Of a DNA stretch of 38,675 nt, positions 15,486-24,127 are shown piece by piece (the stretch's first letter is position 1; every line of letters begins with the position of its first letter). This DNA comes from Paracoccaceae bacterium (GTDB lineage Bacteria > Pseudomonadota > Alphaproteobacteria > Rhodobacterales > Rhodobacteraceae). Location: assembly GCA_947504705.1 (NCBI GenBank), contig CANNIA010000035.1:1-38675 (forward strand), written 5' to 3'. The notes below the pieces were generated by a model. The model was not told where the DNA came from, did no database searches, and saw only the letters and a list, made by a program, of their open reading frames with translations. A program made the translations under genes and the position numbers.

Positions 15486-16031
15486 TCAGCCAAAGTCGGA
15501 CAAAAGCGCCCGCTCCAGCATCGGGATATCCGGCACAGACTTGAACTGACCGCGCAAGCTGGCATCGGCAAAGCCTTCGGCGATCACATGGTCGATCAGC
15601 GCCAGAAGTGGCTGCCAATAGCCGTCCACATCGATCAGGAAGATCGGCTTTCGGTGCAGCCCGATCTGCGCCCAGGTCAGCACCTCAAAGAATTCGTCCA
15701 GCGATCCAGCCCCGCCTGGCAAGACGGCAATGGCGTCGGAATTCATGAACATGACCTTCTTGCGCTCATGCATGTTTTCGGTGACGACCATGGTTTCGCC
15801 GGAACGCTCTTTGGCCTCTTGGCCCAGAAGATGCACCGGGATTACCCCCAGACGCGCGGCCCCCGCATCGGCTGCTGCCCGGGCCACTTCGCCCATCATG
15901 CCCACATCGCCTGCGCCATAGACCAGCCGCCAGCCGTTCCGGGCGATGGTCCGTCCAAGCTCGGCTGCGGCACTGGAGTAGCCGGGCTTTGCCCCAATGC
16001 GTGCCCCGCAGAAGACACAGAGTGAGATCAT
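15486..16031 (-). CDS. LOG-family nucleotide 5'-monophosphate phosphoribohydrolase (TIGR00730)
   Basis: The 181-residue product is a LOG/lysine-decarboxylase-like Rossmann protein. Conserved parts are CVFCGARIGAKPGYSSAA, VYGAGDVGMMGEVARAA, NMHERKKVMFMNSDAIAVLP and the catalytic PGGAGSLDEFFE (PGG-x-G-S/T-x3-E). Family enzymes split nucleotide monophosphates into base and ribose phosphate; plant relatives activate cytokinins. Many genomes label it lysine decarboxylase, which is not supported. ATG 16031 has AAGGAC in front. It is divergent from the LysM gene and convergent with DoxX. Confidence 0.9.
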   Translation of the reverse strand: MISLCVFCGARIGAKPGYSSAAAELGRTIARNGWRLVYGAGDVGMMGEVARAAADAGAARLGVIPVHLLGQEAKERSGETMVVTENMHERKKVMFMNSDAIAVLPGGAGSLDEFFEVLTWAQIGLHRKPIFLIDVDGYWQPLLALIDHVIAEGFADASLRGQFKSVPDIPMLERALLSDFG

Positions 16032-16148
16032 GGGACAAGTCCTTGCGAAAAGGGGTTGCTTTGCGCGCTGATATCAAGATTCCTCACCATGAGGGAAGCA
16101 GGTGTTTCGGGGTCCTACCCCGGGACCCAAAGGCGGGAAGGGAACGAC

Positions 16149-17546
16149 ATGTCGCTCTGGCACGAGTTGAACACGCCGACGCAGGTGGTGATCCTGACAA
16201 CGGCAACGGCCCTTGTGCTGGGGGCAGGCTATTTCGGCTATCAGGCGATGCATCCAGGTTCAACGGAACCAGCGGCAATCATTGAGCCGGTGGCCACAGG
16301 TGAAGGGTCGGTGGCAGAAACAACCCCAGAACTCGAGGCAGCGGCCGGGCTTCCCAAGATCGACACTTGGCGCGTGTCGCAGGATGGTGAGGCGGTGGTT
16401 GCAGGTCTGGCGACGCCGGGTGCCAAGGTCGAGATCCTGATCGACGGCAATCCAGTTGCTTCGGGGATCGCGGATGCCAAAGGCGAATTCGCGATCCTGT
16501 TCACGCTTCCACCAACTGACGGGCCAAGCCTGATGTGGCTGACGATGACAGCCCCGGACGAGGCGACCATGGTATCGGATGAGCGCATCGCGCTGGGTCC
16601 GATCAAGGGACCTGAACCTGTGGCAACTGAGCCTGCGGCGACAGAGACGGCCGCGACTGAAACCGTGGCCGAGCAAGAGGCTCCGGTCGCGCTGTTGCTG
16701 AATGACGAGGGTGCGGTTGTGTTGCAAGGCAACGAACCTGATCCGGTGATCGCCGCCAACGTGACGATCGAGACCATCGCCTATACGCCCGAGGGCGATG
16801 TGCAGGTCGGTGGGCGCGGGCAGGCAGGCGCTCCGCTGCGGCTTTACCTCGACAATGGTGAAGCCGGGACGATCGACGTGCCGGAAAACGGCACTTGGCT
16901 GATCACCTTGGCCGATGCCGCGCCGGGGATCTACACGTTGCGGGTCGATCAGTTGGACAAGGACGGCAAGGTCACCTCACGGTTCGAGACTCCGTTCAAG
17001 CGCGAGTCGCGTGCGGCGCTGGCCGCGTTAACCGAAAAGCTGGCCGAGACTGCAGTTGCGCCGGATGCCGCGTCAACCCCGCCTTCTGCCGCCACGCTTG
17101 TGCCTGATCCAGAGCCGGTAGCAGCCGAACCAGCTCCAGAACCCGAAGCTGTGGTCCCAGTCGAGCCTGCACCCGAACCTGCACCAGAGCCTGCGCCCGA
17201 ACCCGAAGCCGTGGCCGTAGCCGAGCCGGAACCTGCGGCCCCTGTCGTGGAACCCGAGCCCACAGTCGCGGTAACCGAAGCCGCACCGGCAGTCGCTGAG
17301 CCCGAGCCGACGGTCGAGGTGGCCGAGGCTGCGCCAACGCCCGCACCCGCACCCCAGCCGACAGCCGCGCCTGCCATTACGGTCACGGTGCAGCCGGGCT
17401 TCACCCTCTGGGGGATTGCCGAGGATAATTACGGCGATGGCGTCCTTTATGTGCAGCTTTTCAAGGCCAACAAAGACCAGATCAAGGATCCCGACCTGAT
17501 CTATCCGGGTCAGGTCTTCGCAGTGCCTGAGGAGGCCACCCCCTGA
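16149..17546 (+). CDS. Membrane-anchored LysM protein with Ig-like and Pro/Glu-rich regions
   Basis: The 465-residue product has one N-terminal membrane helix (residues about 15-37, QVVILTTATALVLGAGYFGY), so the rest should face the periplasm. Two beta-rich modules follow (DTWRVSQDGEAVVAGLATPG near residue 75 and YTPEGDVQVGGRGQAGAPLR near 215), resembling bacterial Ig-like folds. Then comes a long linker of repeated P-E-P-A units, and a C-terminal LysM domain of about 50 residues (VQPGFTLWGIAEDNYGDG, ending DPDLIYPGQVFAVP) that should bind peptidoglycan. ATG 16149 follows AAGGGAA; an upstream start would break the membrane topology. Its 3' end overlaps the convergent ArsR gene by 37 bases. 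A cell-wall linking role is inferred. Confidence 0.85.
   Translation: MSLWHELNTPTQVVILTTATALVLGAGYFGYQAMHPGSTEPAAIIEPVATGEGSVAETTPELEAAAGLPKIDTWRVSQDGEAVVAGLATPGAKVEILIDGNPVASGIADAKGEFAILFTLPPTDGPSLMWLTMTAPDEATMVSDERIALGPIKGPEPVATEPAATETAATETVAEQEAPVALLLNDEGAVVLQGNEPDPVIAANVTIETIAYTPEGDVQVGGRGQAGAPLRLYLDNGEAGTIDVPENGTWLITLADAAPGIYTLRVDQLDKDGKVTSRFETPFKRESRAALAALTEKLAETAVAPDAASTPPSAATLVPDPEPVAAEPAPEPEAVVPVEPAPEPAPEPAPEPEAVAVAEPEPAAPVVEPEPTVAVTEAAPAVAEPEPTVEVAEAAPTPAPAPQPTAAPAITVTVQPGFTLWGIAEDNYGDGVLYVQLFKANKDQIKDPDLIYPGQVFAVPEEATP
17110..17340 (+). repeat. Pro-Glu-Ala-rich coding repeat (linker of the LysM protein)
   Basis: Degenerate short repeats encode strings such as PEPAPEPAPEPEAV and EPEPAAPVVEPEPTVAV. 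They form the flexible acidic spacer between the beta modules and the LysM domain. Copy number of such DNA often varies between strains. Confidence 0.75.
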
Positions 17547-17887
17547 CCGCAGCCATCGCTACTGGCCGCGCTGCCTCTTGTACAGGCGGCCAGGATCGCG
17601 GGGTCTTCGCAGCAGCAGTCGTTCAGAAGATAGCTGATCGTGCCGCCAAGGCCGTTTGGATCGACACTGTAGATCACGTTCCGCGCCACCCGGCGGGCCG
17701 ACAAAAGCCCCGCCTGCTCCAGCGCCGACAGGTGAAACGACAAGCGCGGTGCCGCCAGCCCGAGGGCTTGCGCAATCTGCCCGGCAGGCATACCTGCATC
17801 GCCCAGCGGCACCAGCAGGCGGATCAGATCCAGCCGGGTTTCATGCGCCAGGGCCGAGAGGGCTGCGAGGACTTTACTTTGATTCAT
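17510..17887 (-). CDS. ArsR/SmtB-family regulator
   Basis: The 125-residue product has a winged helix-turn-helix (LSALAHETRLDLIRLLVPLG, AGQIAQALGLAAPRLSFHLS, ALEQAGLLSARRVARNVIYS). Near the C-terminus a Cys cluster NDCCCEDPAILAACTR and a later Cys could bind a soft metal or metalloid, or act as a thiol switch. ArsR-type repressors leave DNA on ligand binding. The gene starts at 17887, three bases from a 24-bp dyad, and is divergent from an Atm1-type exporter starting at 17973, so it may repress both itself and the exporter. The classical N-terminal CVC metal box of ArsR is absent. Its 3' end overlaps the LysM gene on the other strand. Confidence 0.85.
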   Translation of the reverse strand: MNQSKVLAALSALAHETRLDLIRLLVPLGDAGMPAGQIAQALGLAAPRLSFHLSALEQAGLLSARRVARNVIYSVDPNGLGGTISYLLNDCCCEDPAILAACTRGSAASSDGCGQGVASSGTAKT

Positions 17888-17889
17888 GG

Positions 17890-17913
17890 TTCAACTATTC
17901 AAGAAAAGTTGAA
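17890..17913. promoter_or_regulatory. Probable ArsR-type operator
   Basis: TTCAACT (17890-17896) and AGTTGAA (17907-17913) form a perfect 7-10-7 inverted repeat in an AT-rich patch directly in front of the arsR-like start and 60 bases before the ABC exporter start. Size and shape match operators of the ArsR/SmtB family. Binding by this regulator is inferred from position. Confidence 0.65.
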
Positions 17914-17972
17914 ATAACCATAGCCCATTCGCTGCGATCCTGCAACCGTGGCTCTTTGACCAGGAACTGACA

Positions 17973-19826
17973 ATGCGCCGGACGACTTCGACTGCGACAT
18001 CCTCCGACAATCACGAAAGCGGCGCTTCGGCGGGCCAGACCCTGCGTCGGGTGGCGCCATACCTTTGGCCCAAGGGTCAGGGTTGGGTAAAGCGCCGGGT
18101 GGTTATGTCTCTGGCCTTTCTGGTCCTGTCCAAGGTGGTCTCTGTCACGACGCCCTGGATCTACAAGTTTGCTGTTGACCGGCTTGACGGAGACAGCCCC
18201 GATGCGGGCCTGACCCTTGGTCTGGGCGCGGTCGGGCTGGTGGTGGCCTATGGGCTTGCCCGGTTCGGCTCGGTCCTTTTTGGCGAGATGCGGGACGCGG
18301 TCTTTGTCCGCGTCGGGCAGCGTGCGCTGCGCCGTTTGGCGATCGAGACCTTTACCCATATCCACGAGCTTTCGCTGCGCTATCACATCACTCGCAAGAC
18401 CGGCGGGCTTTCAAGGATCATCGAACGCGGGGTCAAGGGCGTCGACTTCCTTCTGCGCTTCATGCTGTTTTCCATCGGGCCATTGATCCTTGAACTCAGT
18501 ATGGTGTCGGTGATCTTTGCTTTGGTCTTCGGTTGGCAATATGCGGTCGTGGTGCTGGTCACGATCGGGCTTTACGTCGCGTTCACCTTCAAGGTCACCG
18601 AATGGCGCGTGAAGCTGCGCCGCGAGATGAACGATCAGGACAATGACGCGAACCAAAAGGCGATCGACAGTCTGTTGAACTTTGAAACCGTCAAGTATTT
18701 CAACGCCGAAGCCCGCGAGGCTGACCGTTATGACAATGCGATGCGCCAGTATGAAACAGCAGCCGTCAAGACTGGCCTTTCGCTTTCGTTCCTGAACGCG
18801 GGCCAGTCCTTTCTGATCACCACCGGCCTTGTGATCGTCATGGCGATGAGCGCGCGGGGCGTCAGCGCAGGCATCCTGTCGGTTGGCGATTTTGTCATGG
18901 TCAACGCCTACATGATCCAGATCACTATGCCCTTGAACTTCCTTGGCACCGTCTACCGCGAGATCCGGCAGGCGCTGGTCGATATGGGCCAGATGTTCGC
19001 GCTTCTGGGTCAACCGGCCGAAGTGACAGACAAGCCCGGTGCCAAGCCGCTGGTCGTCAGCGCGGGCGAGATCACTTTTAACAAGGTCAGCTTCGCCTAT
19101 GAGCCTGACCGGCAGATCCTGCGCGATGTCTCGTTCACGCTGAAGCCGGGGCAGAAGATCGCGCTTGTCGGGCATTCGGGCAGCGGCAAGTCGACCATCG
19201 GGCGGCTTTTGTTCCGGTTCTACGATGTGACCGAAGGCACGATCCGGATCGACGGGCAGGATATCAACGATGTCACCCAAGGCTCGTTGCACGGGCTGAT
19301 CGGGGTGGTGCCGCAGGACACCGTGCTGTTCAACGACACGATCCGCTACAACATCGCCTACGGCAAGGACAACGCGACCGAGGCTGAAATCGTCGCCGCT
19401 GCCAAGGCCGCGCGGATACATGACTTCATCGCCCAGCTTCCTGACGGCTATGAATCGAAGGTCGGTGAACGGGGGTTAAAGCTTTCCGGCGGTGAAAAGC
19501 AGCGCGTGGGGATCGCCCGCACACTGCTCAAGAACCCGCCGATCCTGATTCTGGACGAGGCGACTTCGGCGCTGGACAGCCAGACCGAAGGCTCGATCCA
19601 GGAAAGCCTGGCCGAGATGGGGCAGGGCCGTTCTGTCATCACCATCGCGCACCGGCTTTCCACCATCGCCGATGCCGACCAGATTTTGGTGATGGCTGAG
19701 GGGCGGATCATCGAGCGCGGCACGCATGACGAACTGTTGCAGCAAAACGGCACCTATGCCGCCATGTGGATGCGTCAAGTTATGGAGGGTGACGAAACTT
19801 CGCCTTCCCAAGCTGCGGCTGAGTAA
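17973..19826 (+). CDS. Atm1/HMT-type ABC exporter (fused membrane and ATPase domains)
   Basis: The 617-residue half-transporter has a six-helix ABC membrane domain (about residues 35-330) and an ATPase domain with Walker A GHSGSGKST, a Q-loop (VVPQDTVLFNDTI), signature LSGGEKQRVGIARTLL, Walker B ILILDEATSALD and switch His (TIAHRLS). The SLRYHITRKTGGLSRIIERG and NFETVKYFNAE segments are characteristic of the Atm1/ABCB7/HMT1 branch, whose bacterial members export glutathione adducts, metal-glutathione complexes or Fe-S related compounds. ATG 17973 follows AGGAAC. The divergent ArsR-like gene and dyad suggest metal- or thiol-responsive control. It probably acts as a homodimer in the inner membrane. 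Confidence 0.92.
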   Translation: MRRTTSTATSSDNHESGASAGQTLRRVAPYLWPKGQGWVKRRVVMSLAFLVLSKVVSVTTPWIYKFAVDRLDGDSPDAGLTLGLGAVGLVVAYGLARFGSVLFGEMRDAVFVRVGQRALRRLAIETFTHIHELSLRYHITRKTGGLSRIIERGVKGVDFLLRFMLFSIGPLILELSMVSVIFALVFGWQYAVVVLVTIGLYVAFTFKVTEWRVKLRREMNDQDNDANQKAIDSLLNFETVKYFNAEAREADRYDNAMRQYETAAVKTGLSLSFLNAGQSFLITTGLVIVMAMSARGVSAGILSVGDFVMVNAYMIQITMPLNFLGTVYREIRQALVDMGQMFALLGQPAEVTDKPGAKPLVVSAGEITFNKVSFAYEPDRQILRDVSFTLKPGQKIALVGHSGSGKSTIGRLLFRFYDVTEGTIRIDGQDINDVTQGSLHGLIGVVPQDTVLFNDTIRYNIAYGKDNATEAEIVAAAKAARIHDFIAQLPDGYESKVGERGLKLSGGEKQRVGIARTLLKNPPILILDEATSALDSQTEGSIQESLAEMGQGRSVITIAHRLSTIADADQILVMAEGRIIERGTHDELLQQNGTYAAMWMRQVMEGDETSPSQAAAE

Positions 19827-19867
19827 GCAAGGCTGGCCAATGCCTTGGGCCCGCCGATTCCCTGACC

Positions 19868-19919
19868 GGCCTGCCCTCGAAGGTCCCGCAGGCCAAAGCC
19901 TCCGGGTGACAGCTTTTTT
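19868..19919 (+). terminator. Terminator after the Atm1-type exporter
   Basis: GGCCTGC (19868-19874) pairs with GCAGGCC (19888-19894). Directly behind it AAAGC (19895-19899) can pair with GCTTT (19912-19916), the latter running into a T6 tract at 19914-19919. Together these look like a Rho-independent terminator 40-90 bases after the stop, before the caspase-fold gene. Confidence 0.5.
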
Positions 19920-19978
19920 CCTTTGACCCTTTGTTCAGGCTTGACCAGAGTGTGACCGGGTCTCCTACGGGCAAGGCA

Positions 19979-22900
19979 ATGCTTCGGCGGGTTTTTCTGG
20001 CGGTTCTGGTTGTGCTCGGTCTCGCCCTTCCGGCGCTGGCCGAAAAACGCGTGGCCTTGGTCATCGCGGCTGAAGACTATGACAACCTGCGCAAGCTGAC
20101 CAACCCCGCCAATGATGCGCGGGCGATGGAAGACCTGCTCGAGAAGCTGGACTTCAAGGTCTATGTCGAAACGAACCGTGACCTGCGGCGGATGCGCCGG
20201 GCGCTGGAGGATTTCAAGGATGACGCCGCCGGGGCGGATGTGGCGCTGCTGTTCTTTGCCGGGCACGGCGTGGCGCTGGACGGGGTTAACTATCTTCTGC
20301 CGACTGATGCCGATGCATCTTCGGCTGAAGCGCTGGCCGCGACGGCGCTACCCCTGTCCGAGGCGCAAGAGGCGCTGAAAGCGGTCGCTCCCATCGCCGT
20401 CGTGCTTCTGGACGCCTGCCGCGACGATCCCTTCATGACTGGCGCCACCGGGTCCGAGGACGGGCGCAGTGCGGGGTCGCTGGATGGTGCCGCGCCGGAA
20501 CCGCCGAAGGGCAAACCGGCCCCCGGTCTGGGCCGGATCGGGCGGGCGGATGGGGTGCTGTTTGCCTTTTCCGCTGCACCGAACGAAACCGCGTCGGATG
20601 GCGACGGCGAGAATTCTCCGTTCGCGGCAGCGTTGGTCCGGCATTTCGGCACGGCTGGGGTGGAATTGCGCACCGCGCTGACGCTGGTGCAGCAGGATGT
20701 CTATGACCGCAGCCGCGGCAAGCAGCTGCCCTATATCGAAAGCGGATTGCCCGAGTTGATCTTCATTTCCGGGCAGGGCGTGCTGCCGGAACGCGACCAG
20801 CTTTTGATGGCCATGGCAGACCTCACGCCCGAGCTGCGCGCCGAAGTCGAGACGCTGGCGGCTGAGAGGAACATGCCGCTTGCGCCCCTGTACGCCGCCC
20901 TTCTGTCGGCGGATCTGGAAAACCAGACCCCGGAAGACCGCGCCCGGCTTCTTGAGGAGGCAGCGGTTGGCTATGAACAGTTCCAGACCGAATTGCAGCG
21001 GTTTCAGTCGGATGACCCGCGTGTGGCCGATCTGCGGTCGCAGGCCGAGGAACAGCTTTCCCTTGGTGCCTTCGACGCCGCCCGCGACCTTTTGACCAAG
21101 GCTGCCGAGATTGACGCCTCGGCCCGCACCTCGATGCGCGAAACCTTCATCTCGCGCACACTCTCCGAAGCGGCGACCCATCTTCTGAACGCCAATGCCG
21201 CCTGGACCGACCTGCGCTATGATCTGGCGATTTCCGATCTGTCGAAAGTCACCGACCTTTTCGCTGAGGTTGAACCGGACCTTCTGGACCGAGAGACCCA
21301 GTTCACCTTCATGAACGCCCTTCGCGACCTTGGCGATCTGCAGCTTGTGGCCGGCAATTCCGAAGCGGCGTTGAATGCCTATACCCGCCGCAGTCACTTT
21401 GCCCAAGCGCGGGTCGAAGCCGACCCGACCGATGTAGATTGGGTGCGCGAGCTGATCTGGTCCTTGACCAGCGTCGGCAATGTGCTGCAGCAGCAAGGCT
21501 ATCTGAACGAGGCCGAGACCGCCTATTCCAGCGCGCTGGAGTTCTCCAGCTGGCAGGCCGAACAAATGCCCGACAATGCCGAGTTGATCCGCGACCGGCA
21601 GGTGGCGCATAACAAGCTGGGCGAGATCAGGCTGGCGCGCAACGATCTGGCCGGGGCATTGGAAGCCCACCGCGAGGCGCTGTCCCTGACAGAAGCCCTG
21701 CTGGCGCAGGACCCCATGAACCCGACCTACCGTCGCGACATGTCCTATACCCAGGAACGGCTCGGCGATGCCCTGCTTGCCAGCGGTGACCGCGAAGGCG
21801 CGCGGGCGGCCTATGCGGAATCGCAGCGGATCACCGAAGAGCTGCTGGCTGAATCCCCCGACGATGACGACATCCGCCGCGATCTGTCGGTTGGATACGA
21901 ACGTCTGGGCGACATGCTGGTCGGCGATAACGATTATGACGGGGGCCTTGCCGCCTATGGCGAAGCGATTGGGATCCGCGAGGAACTGGCCGCGCTTGAC
22001 CCTAACAATACGCTGCGCCAGCGCGACCTTGCCGTGGTCTATGAACGTATCGGTGACATCAATGGCCTGCTGGATGACGGCGAATCCTCGCTTCTGGCGC
22101 TGCAGGCAGCGCTTGCGATCCGTGAACGGCTTTCCGCGCTGGACCCGACAAACATGCTTTGGCAGCGCGATCTTTCGGTCACGTTAGAGCGGCTCGGGGA
22201 TTTCTATCAGAACGAAAGCGATCTGGTTGCCGCCTTGGATGCCCACGACCGCTCACGCCTTTTGCGCGAGGGGATCGTGTCGCTTGACCCCGAAAACCTG
22301 CCCCGACAGCGCGACCTTGGGGTGGCGATCGAACGGGTTGGCGATGTCAAGCTTGCCATGGGCGACACGACAGGCGCGCGCGAGATGTATGAAACGGCGC
22401 TGAACCTGCGCAAATCGCTGGTCGCGGCGGCCCCGTCGGTTGCGGAATACCAGTTGGACGCGAGTTTTTCGTATCTCGAGCTTGCCGATCTTCTGCGCGG
22501 TGAAAGCGAAATTGAGGCCGCTGAACCCCTGATTGCTGAAGCGTCTTACCTGCGCAGCCAGCTTGCGGGGGCAAATCCAAATGACATTACCTCGTTGCGC
22601 TACCTGCTGATTGCCCAGAATTCCCATTCTGCTGTGCTGCTGGAGCTTGGCCGTTCCGTCGATGCGCTGACCGCAAGCCAAGAGGCACTGTCGACGGCAG
22701 ATCGGCTGCTGCAAATTGCCCCGGATGTACCGGAATACCTGCACGACCACCTGATTACCCTGAACCGCATGGGCGATGCTCAGGCGGCCTTGAACGATTA
22801 TGCTGCGGCAGTGGTCAGCTATCGTGCGATGGCAACCGATGGCTCAAGCCTTCTGGACATTGACGATTACAATACCGGCTGGGCCAGCGATCTGGGTGTG

Positions 22901-23341
22901 GCACTGGAACGGCTGGGCGATGCGCAGGACCAGTCTGGCGATACGGCCGGAGCCTTGAAAAGCCAGCGCGACGGGCTTGCCTTGCGGGAATGGCTGGTCG
23001 GGCAGGATAGCTCCAACGCCAGCTGGTATCGCGATCTTGCGATTTCCTATCAGCGGGTCGGCTCGATTCTGGCCAAGTCCGGCGACATGGATCAGGCGCT
23101 TGAGCAGCAAGAGCAAAGCCTGTCGATCATACGCGACCTTGCCGCCGCCTATCCCGATGATCCATGGTATCAGCTTGATGTCGTGCAGGCGCTGGATTTG
23201 CGCGCGGTGCTGCTTGCTGATCCAACCGCCTCCAACCAGGAAGCGCTGGCGATCCTTGAGGACATGCAGGCCGCAGGCACCCTGCCCCCCGGATATGAGG
23301 AATGGATAGCGTCCTTCCGCCAGGTCCTGGGCCTTCAATAG
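19979..23341 (+). CDS. Secreted caspase-fold (peptidase C14) protein with a long TPR array
   Basis: The 1120-residue product starts with a signal peptide (MLRRVFLAVLVVLGLALPAL, cleavage near ALA-EK). Residues 22 to about 290 form a caspase/metacaspase p20-like domain: KRVALVIAAEDYDNLRKLTN, catalytic His96 in LLFFAGHGVAL and Cys147 in VVLLDACRDDPF. From about base 21300 to 23300 run about a dozen degenerate 50-residue units built as RRDLSVxxERLGD...G...A...Y..AL.IREEL, a TPR-type superhelix for protein binding. ATG 19979 was preferred over TTG 19931 because it begins at the signal peptide. It precedes the YfgM-like, BamB and Der genes on the same strand. The His/Cys dyad is complete, so protease activity is plausible; target and trigger are unknown. 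Confidence 0.85.
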   Translation: MLRRVFLAVLVVLGLALPALAEKRVALVIAAEDYDNLRKLTNPANDARAMEDLLEKLDFKVYVETNRDLRRMRRALEDFKDDAAGADVALLFFAGHGVALDGVNYLLPTDADASSAEALAATALPLSEAQEALKAVAPIAVVLLDACRDDPFMTGATGSEDGRSAGSLDGAAPEPPKGKPAPGLGRIGRADGVLFAFSAAPNETASDGDGENSPFAAALVRHFGTAGVELRTALTLVQQDVYDRSRGKQLPYIESGLPELIFISGQGVLPERDQLLMAMADLTPELRAEVETLAAERNMPLAPLYAALLSADLENQTPEDRARLLEEAAVGYEQFQTELQRFQSDDPRVADLRSQAEEQLSLGAFDAARDLLTKAAEIDASARTSMRETFISRTLSEAATHLLNANAAWTDLRYDLAISDLSKVTDLFAEVEPDLLDRETQFTFMNALRDLGDLQLVAGNSEAALNAYTRRSHFAQARVEADPTDVDWVRELIWSLTSVGNVLQQQGYLNEAETAYSSALEFSSWQAEQMPDNAELIRDRQVAHNKLGEIRLARNDLAGALEAHREALSLTEALLAQDPMNPTYRRDMSYTQERLGDALLASGDREGARAAYAESQRITEELLAESPDDDDIRRDLSVGYERLGDMLVGDNDYDGGLAAYGEAIGIREELAALDPNNTLRQRDLAVVYERIGDINGLLDDGESSLLALQAALAIRERLSALDPTNMLWQRDLSVTLERLGDFYQNESDLVAALDAHDRSRLLREGIVSLDPENLPRQRDLGVAIERVGDVKLAMGDTTGAREMYETALNLRKSLVAAAPSVAEYQLDASFSYLELADLLRGESEIEAAEPLIAEASYLRSQLAGANPNDITSLRYLLIAQNSHSAVLLELGRSVDALTASQEALSTADRLLQIAPDVPEYLHDHLITLNRMGDAQAALNDYAAAVVSYRAMATDGSSLLDIDDYNTGWASDLGVALERLGDAQDQSGDTAGALKSQRDGLALREWLVGQDSSNASWYRDLAISYQRVGSILAKSGDMDQALEQQEQSLSIIRDLAAAYPDDPWYQLDVVQALDLRAVLLADPTASNQEALAILEDMQAAGTLPPGYEEWIASFRQVLGLQ

Positions 23342-23430
23342 GAATCTAGGGCCACGCAAGGCGGGGCAGGGCTTGGCAACCTTGGGCCTTTGCCTGTAAG
23401 ACGGACAAAAGCGATCCAGAGGCAGACAAG

Positions 23431-24087
23431 TTGAGCAATCCCGACAGTTTCATCGAAGAGGTCACCGAAGAGGTCCGCCGCGATCGGCTGTTCCGGCTGT
23501 TTCGCAAATATGGCTGGATCGGGATCGTGGCCGTACTGGCTGTTGTCGGCGGCTCTGCCTGGAACGAATGGTCGAAATCTCGGGCAGAGGCGCGGGCTGA
23601 GGCTTTTGGCGACGCCATAGCCGATGCACTTGATCAAGGCACGCCGGAAGAACGCAGCGCTGCCTTGACCGCCATTCCCGCCGATGGTGGGCAGTCAGCG
23701 CTGATCGGCCTTGTCGTTTCCTCAGATGTGCAGGGTAACCGCGAGGAAAATCTTGCCGCCTTGGACAAGGTCGCTGCCGACACGGCGCTTTCCCCCGCCT
23801 ACCGCGACCTTGCCGTATTGCGCCGGGTGCTTCTGGCCGGGACTGACAGCGCCTTGGGCGACCGCCGGTCGGCGTTGCAGGGGATTGCTGTGGCCGGGCG
23901 GCCCTATCGGACGCTGGCGGAAGAACAACTGGCCTATCTTCTGGTTGAAGAGGGCAAGACGGATGAAGCCATTGCTGCGATGATCACTCTCTTGCAAGAT
24001 CAGGAAGCTTCGGGCGGGCTTCGCGCCCGGCTGACGCGGATGGTCAAGGTTCTGGGCGGTACGCTGCCAGACCAAGCCGCAGGCTGA
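23431..24087 (+). CDS. YfgM-like membrane-anchored TPR protein
   Basis: The 218-residue product starts at TTG 23431 with GAGG about 9 bases ahead, giving the conserved N-terminus MSNPDSFIEEVTEEVRRDRL. One membrane helix (residues about 30-48, GWIGIVAVLAVVGGSAWNEW) is followed by a periplasmic alpha-helical TPR-like domain with LAVLRRVLLAG and RPYRTLAEEQLAYLLVEEGK. In E. coli YfgM is an ancillary subunit near the SecYEG translocon that links to periplasmic chaperones. Its position directly before bamB and der reproduces the yfgM-bamB-der order of other proteobacteria, which supports the call. Sequence similarity to YfgM itself is low. Confidence 0.75.
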   Translation: MSNPDSFIEEVTEEVRRDRLFRLFRKYGWIGIVAVLAVVGGSAWNEWSKSRAEARAEAFGDAIADALDQGTPEERSAALTAIPADGGQSALIGLVVSSDVQGNREENLAALDKVAADTALSPAYRDLAVLRRVLLAGTDSALGDRRSALQGIAVAGRPYRTLAEEQLAYLLVEEGKTDEAIAAMITLLQDQEASGGLRARLTRMVKVLGGTLPDQAAG

Positions 24088-24127
24088 GGCAGGCAATGGC
24101 GCAATGGAAAGGCTTTGGGTGGCAGGT

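Noticed and set aside
17110-17340. Short direct repeats that might suggest a CRISPR or satellite
   Set aside because: Repeats are degenerate, in-frame and encode a Pro/Glu linker; there are no unique spacers.
18411-19421. Minus-strand frame opposite the ABC exporter
   Set aside because: Antisense shadow; all ABC motifs are on the plus strand.
19868-19920. Minus-strand AGCTGTCACCCGGAGGCTTT resembling the start of a hammerhead ribozyme
   Set aside because: The needed CUGANGA and GAAA core elements are absent; the T6 tract and stems fit a terminator on the plus strand.
20348-21670. Minus-strand 440-codon frame opposite the caspase-TPR gene
   Set aside because: Antisense shadow of a repetitive coding sequence, with no domain.
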